Shown piece by piece: positions 24,701 to 36,700 of a stretch of 64,000 nt of DNA. The stretch comes from Acanthaster planci. Lineage: Eukaryota > Echinodermata > Asteroidea > Valvatida > Acanthasteridae. The stretch is from NCBI RefSeq assembly GCF_001949145.1, contig NW_019091362.1, positions 6,663,749 to 6,727,748 of the forward strand, read 5' to 3'. The position numbers were made by a program, and so were the translations under genes. The notes below the pieces were generated by a model. It was not told where the DNA came from. It worked only from the letters and a program-made list of their open reading frames with translations, and searched no databases. Every line of letters starts with the position of its first letter. Position 1 is the first letter of the stretch.

Positions 24701-27700
24701 TTTGTACAGTAGGTCACATGAATTAACGGGCATAATAGATCTTATTTGGCCTGAGTGCAATGTACATGATGGCATATGTACACAAAACAGCATCTCGTTG
24801 TTTGCCCAAAAATCAAAGTGGGATGTACCATTCACGTACATGTACCGACCTGTACTGGTACTTATCCTATAACCAGAAGTGGAAAAATGGAATAATACAC
24901 TTTGAACATACATGTACATGTACAATACATGTACGGTATCTGTATGGAGTTGGACACAGATGCACTACAGTATAAATTTTGTGTTCCACTTGCCCCCACA
25001 GAATGGAAAATTTCTTTTCAAGTGGACTTGATGCACATGCACCACCAAATGTGCATGTACCAGTACATGTACATGGATGCCCATGCACAGTACATATACG
25101 TAAATGTGTACGTATGCACATGTACATGTACATCAACCCATTAGTGACAGGTAGAGGTCCATGCAATGAGTTTGTCTTGGACACCCGTCATGCAAATATT
25201 CTTATTCATTGTATAAAAGTTGAAATTCTTTGTTGTTAAAAGTATTGAAAAAGTGCACTCTTTCAGATGTTTGAAATTGTCAAAGCTTTCCTGTACAGCT
25301 GAAAGTGCTGTTGATGCAGAAACTTTCTCAGTTTGCTGATTGAAAATATATCTGTGAACAATCCTAGAGTTACATGTACCATGAACATGTACGTGTACAT
25401 GTATTTAGCAATAATAAATCAACGAAGAAAACAAATGTATTGCAGCAAAATTTTAAAATCCAGCCTTGGATGGTATCACAGTTTTTTCTCATCAATTAGG
25501 CAATTTGCAAAAGCATCAAATCCAAAGAGGCCTAATATATATTGGTAGTCAGCAAAGCAATAATTAAAAATAGGGTTAATTGAAACACTAAGTTATGTAC
25601 ATGTACATTCTCAACAGTTTGAGTGAAATACATGTAGCTGCCTTGCATCAACCCATTAAGGTTGAAAACTTGACTTTGACTATGTACATGTACTGGTATG
25701 GTATGGTAACATGTTAACACTGCTGGGGGGGTGTATGCATGCTGCTTGATTTCATCCTGTCAATCTGTCAGCTTTGGACTGGTAACCTGTGTTGCAGAAA
25801 TAAATGTACTTCGATAATTTTTCAGGAAGATGTACTCGTACTGTGGCCTAGTCACAAGCTACTGTATGTACCGGCACATTCCTTACTCTAACCGTACATG
25901 TACAGCACTACATAGTACATGTACATGTACATGTAAGGGAAGTTCGGAGCCCCTTCAACTTGTACCGGTACATGTACAATGGAACTGTACAAATACATGT
26001 ACGTCTCTAGATTCTGGCAAAGAGGTAGATTTTGGAAGATTTGGGAAGATGTCGGGCCATGAAGGCAAGAAGGGTTTCGGGTTAATTTCAAGATGAGCCA
26101 CAGAAATTTTGTTCCCGATGCAGAATATATACAGGTTAGCATTCACGGACCATGTACAATATACAGTACCATACATGTATATACTTGTACATGCACATGT
26201 ACAGTTGATGTATTCATGCAAGCCAAGCAATTAGAACCATGGCCAGCTTGAAGAAGTGGGCAAATCTTGCAAGTACTTAGTACTTCATTGGTTGGAGCAC
26301 GCTGGTGTTAATAGTTCTGAAATAGTCCTAGTCATGCCATTAAGAACCTTAATGAGGTCTTAATGGTGTGCTGTTGTTAGGGTTAATAAGTCGGCTCAAG
26401 ATACTGTCGGGCAGACAATGGGAAGCGGCGGTACACTGCAAGTTTGCCAGTGGGATCCAACGATGGCCCTCCCATTCAGCCTCTCTGGGGTTCACCTGCG
26501 GGGTCCCCCAGCAAAACAGAGAACTGTTACCACCGACGAAGGAGGGTGGGGGGTGGAGGAATTGTCAACAACAGACCGGGGTGATTTGGAAGAGGAATAC
26601 GTCCCTTTTCATCGACCCTTTTTCCTCTCTGCAGAGAGGAGATGCTTGCTTCCGCTACTCTGCAAACATTCCTGGGAGGTGTTTTTACAGCGGGATGCTG
26701 GATGATCCTAGGCTGTGTGTGTTGCGGCACGTCTTATCTTCTTTTGGTTGGGGGGAGAAAAAAATGGACCCCTGAGATGTGAACTTTTTCCGAGTAGGGC
26801 CAGTCTTCCTAGAGGGGGCCAAGGAACCAAATTACTTCTCTTTCACTTTGATGACATACATGTAAACTGTACTTCTAAATGTTGACTTAAAAATTTACAT
26901 ACTTGGAGATGGATTGTGGCTTGTTCCAACAGTTTCCAAGTTGGTGTGAGAAATTTTGTAAACTACTATCACATGTATTGGTACACTGTTGTCAAGCTTA
27001 TGCCATGCATAAATTTAATCAGTATACACCCTACGGAATTTGATAACACCTGATAGCGTGCCATTTCTGTAAGCTTTTTCGTTGATCTGAGCAGACTCTT
27101 GACCATTGATGTACATGTACATGGACAGTGTAGCTGGTGTATACGTACATGTACTGTACCGGTATGTGTATATTGTACATGTAGATACCAGTATTTGATG
27201 TTAATGTCTGTCAGACTGGTTACGGGGGTACTTGTAGGTTCTGTATTTAGGATTACAATGCGCATTGAGCACAACAAAAGAGGGCACCCATGTCTTTTTA
27301 TACTCGCCGCATAAGCGCATGTTTATCATGGAGATCAATGGCGCATTTGATGCAGAGCACGCTGAGTACGCTTAATGAATTAATTCTTTAATGTATGGTC
27401 TTTGCGTACATGCAGAATGCGTGCAAGAACCCGATTGGAAAACTTACTACCATCTGTCTTTCTTTTGCCTTTTATGGTGTACTTCAACTCGGGGCAAATA
27501 GCCATGATGTACTGTACACAAAGTGTGTTTCCAATCCCAACACAGACTGAAAATACCCATACATGTATCCAAGTCTGCACAAGTATGGAAACGTTTCTGC
27601 TCTAATAAATCGTTGGTTGCTCCTCAAAGTGAGATATATGATTGTTTTTGTGCACCATGAAGTGACCGTTCATAGACAAAACGGTACACACGATGTGATC

Positions 27701-30700
27701 GTGATACATGTACATGTACCGGTATGTTAAATGATATGAAGTGTTCGTGGTGTAGTTGCCACCTATAATACATCATTTCATGATGCAACATGATAAAATG
27801 TTATATGTATGCACCACAAAAAGAATCATGTAGCCAGTGTACATGTATGTTGACCGTCATGGGATTATGGGCTTAAGTTATACCGTAGCTGGTTAAAAGG
27901 TGGTGGGGTGGGGGTGTTTTTACCAAAGCGAAGGTACGGTATCAGCAACTCACAGTAACATCCCTCTTGTCACTGCCTACCTTTGCTAGTCTCTGATATA
28001 AACCAGACGACGGGGCAATCATTCAATCAGCCTATTTACCAGGTTGCAGTCATTCAATCACACAATTTACCGCACACCCACTTTCAACAAGTAGCAGCCA
28101 CTAATGAGCATCTTCAAGAAGGTCCTCTTGAAATGGAATGATTGAGTCCCGCTAATCGATTCCCAGATGTTGGCTGTTAATAAGCCAAGATGTGGCATGT
28201 ACCATATCTCTCTGATTGCCTTTAATAAAAAAAAGTTTCTCACAGATAATTACAAATTGCATTATTTGAAAGAGGTTAACCTGCTTGGGCAAAGTGGCCC
28301 ACCCTGATATTAGACAAATAACCATACCAACATGTACATGTACATTTAATTTGTAGACTAAAACCTCCTACGTGTAAGTGAATAACAAACAGATCAGGCC
28401 ATAGGGCTATATCACCAGCCCATTTAACCCCCTAGATCAGCAACTTTACAGGTCAAATCCCAAACCTTCCGTCTCCCACCCCCAACCCCCTTTTAAAACG
28501 TTTTGATTAAATTGGAGGTGTTAAAATCCAGGCTCCGAGCTGGCCGAGTTGTTTGAGGTGTAGAGAGAGGAGCCCTTTGCATCCTTGTGCTCCTCTGTTG
28601 TCCCTTCCTGGCCCACAGCCCATGAGCAAATAGATAGCATGTTAAACATTTTCCTCAGGGATTTGGTTCGCACTTCTCTCCAGTGACACATTTTGTACAT
28701 GTACATGTTGCCCACTTTAGTGTTCTGTGTAAGATTTCTTTTGTGGAAACTCAGTTGGCAATTATCACTTCCAGAGACCCTTGTTCTTATAGAGTACTGA
28801 AGTGAATACATCACGCTCACACTTACATATATATGTGTAAAAGGCATTATTAGGGAGAGAACCAGTTTGAACTGAACTTCCTGGTTCAAAATAGCATCAC
28901 ACTTCAGTACTCTATAATGTACAGTACATGTAGATACATGTACTGTACAAAAAACCTCATGATACATGTAGGTACAGTATAAATGCTGCATTCATTAAAC
29001 ATGCCGGTACATTCACATATACATGTACCGGTACTAGTACATGTACTAGTTCATGTACAAGTACTAGTTCATGTACTATTACATGTACTAAATGTAGTTC
29101 ATGTACTAGTTCATGTACTAGTACATGTACTAGTTCAAGTACTAGTACATACATGCAAGTTCATGCACAGGTACATTGTAAAGTATGCAGTGACTCATTT
29201 TCTGTGTGAATGTTTGGTTCAAGCTCAAACATTTTCTTCACTGCAATGTCCAACATTTTAAGAATTTGTGCCTTTGAATTTTCTGACACTGCCAGATACC
29301 ACAAATAGTATTAGAATTTCCCTTAAATTTTGTGGTAGACTTAAAGGATCTTGTTAAGTTTTTCCTGTAAGTTTACCCATGTACATGATGTGCATGTACG
29401 TACATTATAGTGTGTATGGAACTGTGGATGTATGTACACATGTAGAGTAGAGTTATCAATTTTTCTGCTCTGTATTTTGCACTCTCCATGTTTTTAAAGT
29501 TTCCTGAACCACAAAACAATATGGCATTTTTAATATGTATGTGCGATGCAGAAATGCATTAATTGCCCACTCATGCCCTGGTGTGTTTGTTTGGAGGCAA
29601 GCCGACAGCCCAGTCCTCCAAGCAAGTTTGTGGGGGTCGAGAGCGTTGACAGGATTTGCCGGGTGGAGCAGTAGTCGGTGTATAGCCAGCGGGGCTCCCC
29701 AAAAACCAAGGCAGCTTGGAATCACAAAGCCGTCACAATCCAGCCCGGCAGCTTGCAAACAAATGCCAAAAGAAAAGGCCTAACAGGGAGAATAAGACCC
29801 AGTGAAGGATGAAGCCCCCAATCTCATCCCATTGTCAGCCCTGGCGTTGAATCACAGCACCCAGATCTCCATTTTTAAACCTCTCTGTCCTTTTATTTCC
29901 CCCGACCTTTCTTCTTCTTTTTTTTTTCCAGAAGTTTCAGAGCATCACCCCTTTTGAGATGGGCAGGCCATTGAGCTCTTCCCTTCCCCCCACTTGCAAT
30001 TACAGCTGAAAATTTGTGTAAGCGGAGTTGCCCGGTTGGGGCCTTTTGTCAAGGGGTTGTCAACAAAAGACGAGACTGCATTCCAGCGAGCTTGCTGGGG
30101 ATGGAAGCTGGTTAGCAAACAAAAAGCCAGGGCTCTTCAGCCCAACACAAGAGCCAAAATGGCTTGGTACGGTCATCAGGGTTTTCGCAGCGGTCGCTGA
30201 ACTCTCCCGCCCGCCAATTCTAACCTGTCACATCCTTCCACCATCGGTTTCACGGATTGTTGTCACATCAACAATCCAGAAACGATGGCCAGGCTATGCC
30301 CTGTGCATGTACGAAACTGTGTATCTCAAGCAAAGGCAAAGTTCTTATTTCTGCCTGATTGGACGTTTTGGAACTGTGATTTGGCGGTGGAAGTCCTTTT
30401 TTTTTAATCGCCTGTGATCGTCTATTGAGTACGCAGTGGGATCATTAGATAGATTTCTTTGGATTCAAAGGTTTAATCCCTCAATCAGGGCCGACTTAAC
30501 TTCTGCTGGAAGAAATGTTGGAATTTTTTTTTTATTTTGGGTAATGACTTGCCGAAACAGGTATTAGGTTGTGTAAACAACAGGGGCCAAACCTACACGT
30601 ACACATGTCACTTGCAGGCAGTTGGAAAAAACATCTTATGCAAATACCAAATCTCAAGTGAAAGTTCAAATTTATACTTGTTGGGAACCAAATACATTAT

Positions 30701-33700
30701 TACTTTTACCCACAACACCATCGAGATTGCGCTCTCTATCTGCTGTGATCAATGATACAGAAATGCCCCATTGATGTATTTACAGAAAAAAAATAATTAG
30801 AAAACATATTCCATAGCAACATTGCATGTATATAATACGTTATCTAGAATTACATTTCAGCTCAAGTTTCACCAGTTTAAGATTTTGTTATTCTCTCTGA
30901 GTTGATTATCCTTAGACATGCAGACGGGTGCTCAGTTACCATAAACTACTGTATAGTCCAACAGTTGGTCATGGTAGTACACATCAACTGAAGGATGTAC
31001 ACGTGCATGTACAATGTATGTGTACTACATGTACATGTAGTTTGGGGTCTTGTGCGTGAACGAAAGGAGATGTCATGAAGTGCAATTAAGGAAAAGGACA
31101 CAAGGTGTAAGTTCTTTTAAATCTTGGATTTACAGTGCACTTCAGATTGGGAAGCACAAAGTTTTTCCCAGCATGAGAACTTAGTAAACACATACATGTA
31201 CATGTACAGAGTGTGTATACAGAATGGTTCCTGGAACTTCCTTCTGACATGCATGTACATGTACCTACCGGTGTGTGTGTTCTAGACTCCAATAATCCGA
31301 GGGCACAGAAACTACTCTTGAAATGAGAGTTCCAACATGTACATTACCACTTCCTTGTGTACACTGCTATTGCAAGTTAGCCCCAACCCACCGGGAATTC
31401 AGGGTCCTTTGAAATCCATATAGAAGTTCTGAAAGATTTTGGAGGATGAAGGAAGGTGCAACCTGGGCTCCTTACATGTAACATGGAACTTGATGCTCAT
31501 CGATAGTACAAAGGACGCATTATTGGTTTCTTCTATTACAAACGGGTAGTGGTGATTTTTTAAGGATTCGGGAAGGATTCAAGCCAAAAAATGCTCTGGG
31601 AGTGATGTTGGGTTGATATTCATTGCATGCAGGGAGTTTACCTACATTGTCTCTTTTTCCATTTTTGAAAATTGTACATTAGCCCTAACCCCCTAGGGGG
31701 TATGTAAAATCATATTGAAATTGGAGGATTTGGGACTGTTAGGGTTAGTTTAACTAACTAACTAACACAGAATCCATTGTCATCAGTGTACAGAGTACCA
31801 GGAGTTGACCTGAAGTAGTACTAGTATGTGGGAACATCTGCGCATGTTGTACAAGTCCGTCATCTCAAGCAGACGTTGTCTACAATTTTCCATTCCAGTA
31901 ACATGAAAATATAAATGTACTTGTACCGGTAGCAACCGGGGGTTTGTTGAAACTCTTTTTTATTTCTTGTTTTCTTTTCTTTTTTTTTTTGCAAGCCAAG
32001 CAGTGGAACATGAGGAATTAAACCCCCATGGGGGAGAGAGAAGGGTGGGTGAAATAGTGGGTAAAAATGAGCATGCAACACACCTCCATATTTACCAGGA
32101 CAGTGTAGGGATGAGAAAAGCACCAGTATTACTTGTTACAGGTGTTTTTGTATTTGTCCTACATGTGGGTTGTACAAATGTACATGCACCATCATTTTAT
32201 TGGCAACAGATCCTGCTGATTTTACCATTATACCGGTACCTTTCCCCATATGTAGATTCAATCTACACTGTACCTCTGATTGTGTAAGCCCCCTCCTCCG
32301 TCTACAATGTACCAGCTGCTGTAGCGGTACATGTCAATTTGTCTGGCATCCTTTAGTCACAATTCTGAAAGTTGTGAGCAGATTTTTGTTTTTTATTTGT
32401 AGAGAGGTGGCAAGTAAAAAAAAGCCTGAAGGTGTTGGGGCGCGCAATGGGTCACATTACGGGAGGCTATTTTGCAAAGGATTGAAGCTGGAAATAATTA
32501 TGACCTGCTGACGGCACAAAGGTGCATTGGTTGCGCATTGGGGCCGATGCTCTAGGGCTCAGGACAGGAACAAATGGCCCTGCCTGGTTCGGAATCCTGT
32601 CTAATCATTGTTTACCCTGTATCCCAGCAACACATTGATGAGGGGCTTTTGACGACACAGGCCAAGTTCTGGGGATTCTCGATACTTTGCCATGCGCAAG
32701 TGAAAGTGAATTGTACCAGTAAAAGAAGCCCATACCATACTCGCTTTTCCGAACTTCTCTCTTAAAAAGAGGGGGAACCGGGATATTGGAATATTGTTTT
32801 AGAAAGCTGGCCATATGTTGACAAAAGTTGCTTTATACATGACTAAGGGTTCTTCCACTGAAAGCATTAGAAACTGTACACACAGTTGTGTTTTTATTTG
32901 TTAGTGTACTACATTTGGGTTTAGTGCATCTTGAAATTTCTTTGCTTCATGAGGACTTTCCCGTTAAATACCGGAACATGGTACAATACCTAATGCTTTG
33001 AAATATCTTGGGGGGGGGAGCTAAAGGGAGTTTAAGGGAATGAAATCTTAAAAAGTTTTCAAATCACGTTCATGTACAGAAGAACATAAACCGAACACAA
33101 AACTGCTTTTGTGTACCTCAATATGAACTGCTAAGTCCAGTTACATGCTAATTTGAGACAGTGGCACTGTTGAGCTGTATTTGTCTGGCTGGTCACGCTT
33201 CACCGATTCCGTTTAGGGTTCTTGTTTGACACCCCTGAGTGGTCTGTGTGCCATCAGGATAATCCTGCTCGATGATAATGGATTGTCAAAAGGGAAGCTT
33301 GTTCCGTCCCCCACAGCAGGATGGGACAACATTGCCGACATTGTCCTGCCTGATATGTCTCAAGGAAATAGGCTGTATTTCGAAACCGTTCTATTGTGTT
33401 GGAAACAGTGCATAAATCTTTCCTGGAGGAAAACTGGGGGAAGATAAACCTGCATTGCAGTATGCATTGTGTTGAGGTTTCTTATACCATAATTATAGCA
33501 TTTACAAAACACACACCCAGTGAAATGAATAAGACGTTCAAAAATAAGAAAAGTTGAAGACTTGAAGTGAACTGCACCTGGCACCTTGGAGCGTGTACAA
33601 TGTACATTATCCAGGCAACCTAACACTAATCATGGTTCAGCCATTATTACCAGTATAACTGTTATTACCAGTATCTTGAGATTGCATTTAAGTACATGTG

Positions 33701-36700
33701 TATACACGTGTCCTGATTGTTACTCTACGCAATAACTTTTTGGTTATACATGTAAATCCAGATTGGAACACACACTTGAACTTCAACACAAAGAGCTCCT
33801 GAGGCTGAGACGGAACCGCCAGCTGTCCGGCAGTGCAAGCAACAGAACCAGTCGCTCCACCAGCCCAACGCCTCCCTCGTTCAGATCCTACGGCTTCTCC
33901 TCCTCTTTGTCTCTCTGTCACAATTCGAGCCACAAGGTGCATGTAGGTGGATTCCTTGTCCTTATTTTAGTCACAGAATGAAGGGAAGTAATGGTCTGTG
34001 GGTGTGCCCCGCTCCTGCGCATACATGTACTACAGCCCTTCAGTATCTTTCCAGCATTTTCAGCAGCAATACGTTAGCAACATTGTGCCAATGTTTCATT
34101 TTGTTGATTGGTAAACTGGATGGAAGTGTCTCAAAATACTTTTTTGGAGGTACTCCTTAGAAAGTTGTAGAGAAAAACACTTCAAAATGCAGCTTGTCGT
34201 GATATGCTAGAATTTTTCTCCAGAAAAGTTTTGATTTTTGCCACAGGGTGGTTTTATAGTTTGACCCAAGTTAGTGACTCTCACCTTCTATATCTCACAT
34301 GTAGACCTCATCGTCACACTCGTCATCAAGATGCAGCCAGTGCTCCTCTCTTTCCTCCTCCCCCAAAGTGGAACGAGCCCTCGACCAATCCACAGCCTCC
34401 AGCGGGTCACATGACTCGGGCACCCACCAGCATTCATCCACGGAGCTCCTGCCAAATCAGTACCTAGTGACGGCAGAGGTTCACCAGACCCCACCCTCTG
34501 AATGTAGCATTGAGGTATATGCATGTCTGCTAACTTGGACCCTTAACCTCAACTTAACCTTTACAGTGCTCAATGGAGTGAAATATGACAGTAATGCAAA
34601 GTAGTTGTCATTAATTAAATTTAATTAACAGTCAACAGGGTTCAGGAAGTAAATGGTGACTCCTGGATGAAATAAGAAGCAATGCTGAAAATGTTGGCAT
34701 TGCCCAACACCAGCCGAGATTAATCCTGTGAGGAACTGTAGATGTTTTGGAAAATTGGAAGGAAATTTGGCATGGATGACTGGAATACCTGTTTTCTTGT
34801 CCAACAGGATGATCATGTGTTCGAGGACATACTGACTGTCCGAAAAAATGTTGATACCTTCTCCCGAGAGGTCCAGTGCTCAAGTCTTTCTGAAGAGAAG
34901 CAGGAGTTAGAGAGGAAGTACCATGAAGGTAAGACGTTGTGCAAGAGCACTGTGCAGTGTGTGCTGTGTCTGACCATAGAATCACTAGGTGTGTCACGTA
35001 GATACACGGATCATCTGAGAAGATTGACTCAAATACAGTTCAAACCTGTGACCACCAAATTGCTAGTCCACGAAGAAAGGTGTTCGCTTTTAATAGTAAG
35101 TGTTGTTTGGTGATCAGGTATGCAAGACATGTATCTTCACCTCCAGATTGGGACCTATCAGTGGAGGTCAGCATTGTGGTAGGTCCCCACAAGTCCCTGC
35201 AAGTCCCCGCAAGTCCCCACAAGTCCCTGCAAGTCCCCGCAAGTCCCCACAAGTCCCTGCAAGTCCGAGTCCCCCACAAGTCCCTGCAAAGCCATCACAA
35301 GTCATTCAGTCTGAAGCCTAGTCACAAGCTATTCAGTGAACTTCGATAAAAGCATTCTTTTGTCATTGTTCAGTCTGTTACTTGTGACTTGTCTTGTGAA
35401 CGTGGTGAAGGGACTTGTAAAGGGACAAGTGTGTGATGGACATGACTACGACACTTGGTCTACCTCATAAACAGTTGTCAACCAATCAACAGCCTGGATT
35501 GCAGGATCTCACGAAATTTGTCTGTATATGGGTAATTCCAAAAATTAGGGGTCCAAAAGTGTGACATTTTCATGTCCCTGTTACTCCTGACCTTTCTTAT
35601 TTGACATGGAAATATCATGGTCCTGGTAACGATTTACACAATCTCACCATTTTGGGGGCCAATCAATCTCCTTTTTCAAAAGATAGTGTGGGGGCACTTT
35701 TAATGCTAATGAGATGGCCAGAAATTCTCACTTGAATTAGTGGTCTGCACCCTGATGCTGTTGAACCGATTGATATTCAAAAATTGTTCATTTCATCAGT
35801 GAATGTTTTTCGCATGCATTCTGCAGTCTGTAATGAAAGAACGAGACTGGAAGAGGACCTCCATAAAGCGAGGCAGGAGGTCATTGACCTCAGGAATCAG
35901 CTGTGCATCAGTGAGGCGCTTCATGAGGAGGTTTGTGCATTAAGTCAGCTCTATGACGATTCAGTGACTCTGGACTTGAAATTCTGAATCATGCATAAGG
36001 TGGAATTCCGCCCAGATTTTCTCTTGGACGCTGCTTGTCAGACTTCGTCAAGCTGGCCTGAAACAATTGTCATTGTCTCCTACTTAGTCTTGCTGTGAAG
36101 TTGTGGTGTATACATTAACCTATAAATGCTCCCCAGTAATCATCTTGGAAATTTTATATGTTTGTATTTTAACTTTTCTAAGCAACAGTAAGACACATTA
36201 AATCATTTTTTTTTATTTTTTGGTCTTCAATTTCCAGCAGAGTAAAATTTGTGATTTGCGAATAGAAAATGAGCTGCATGGCAGTTGGTTAGATGCTTCA
36301 AAAGACATCACTGACAACCAATCAGAGAACTGTATAAACCTGCCAGCACTAAGCCCCACCGAGCACCTTCGCCGTCATAGCAACCCTAAAGCCAGGTGAG
36401 TCTTACAAGTTGAAATTGATCTAGGGCAGTTTGTTAAAATTTGTTGAGTGCTTGGTAGAAGGACATTCAGGCATTTTCTTCTTCAAAAAAAAAAAACAAC
36501 TCTCAGTGGCTTAATTACTCATTACTCTCATTACTGCATTATATGTAGTTGGATGTGTGGATGTGTTTTGCGACTTTTTAAAATTAGAATTTAAGAATTT
36601 TTAATTCTTTGATTTTGATAATGGGAGTCATGTTGACATTTAATCATAGATTTATTGTCATACAAGATAGCTGTGATACTTGATCACTGTGTGAGACTGG

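Larger units (their letters stand above)
20602..33761 (+). other. Intron 2 (13.2 kb), repeat-dense
   Basis: The donor is AA|GTACGT and the acceptor AAATCCAG; both keep phase 2. The intron carries the hairpin element at 21040-21430, a fragment related to it at 23441-23490, a 151-bp tandem duplication, a small inverted-repeat element near 28.8 kb, a 12-bp satellite near 29.1 kb and many TACATGTA blocks. A few stretches are poor in these repeats and look compositionally different (about 26.40-26.78, 29.57-30.33 and 32.38-32.75 kb); they could be regulatory, but nothing in them identifies a function. I saw no convincing additional exon. Confidence 0.7.

Noticed and set aside
24374-24925. 183-codon open frame with an internal repeat
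   Set aside because: The length is produced by the 151-bp tandem duplication. The duplicated peptide has no domain features.
26368-26775. 135-codon plus-strand frame in intron 2 as a possible exon
   Set aside because: No splice sites in the right phase and no recognisable domain; exons 2 and 3 of the CAP-Gly gene already join perfectly across it.
28521-29261. Overlapping frames with HVLVHVLVH repeats on both strands
   Set aside because: They are translations of the 12-bp satellite.
35040-35349. Frames with CRDLWGLAGT or SPHKSLQVPA repeats
   Set aside because: They are translations of the intronic 30-bp minisatellite.
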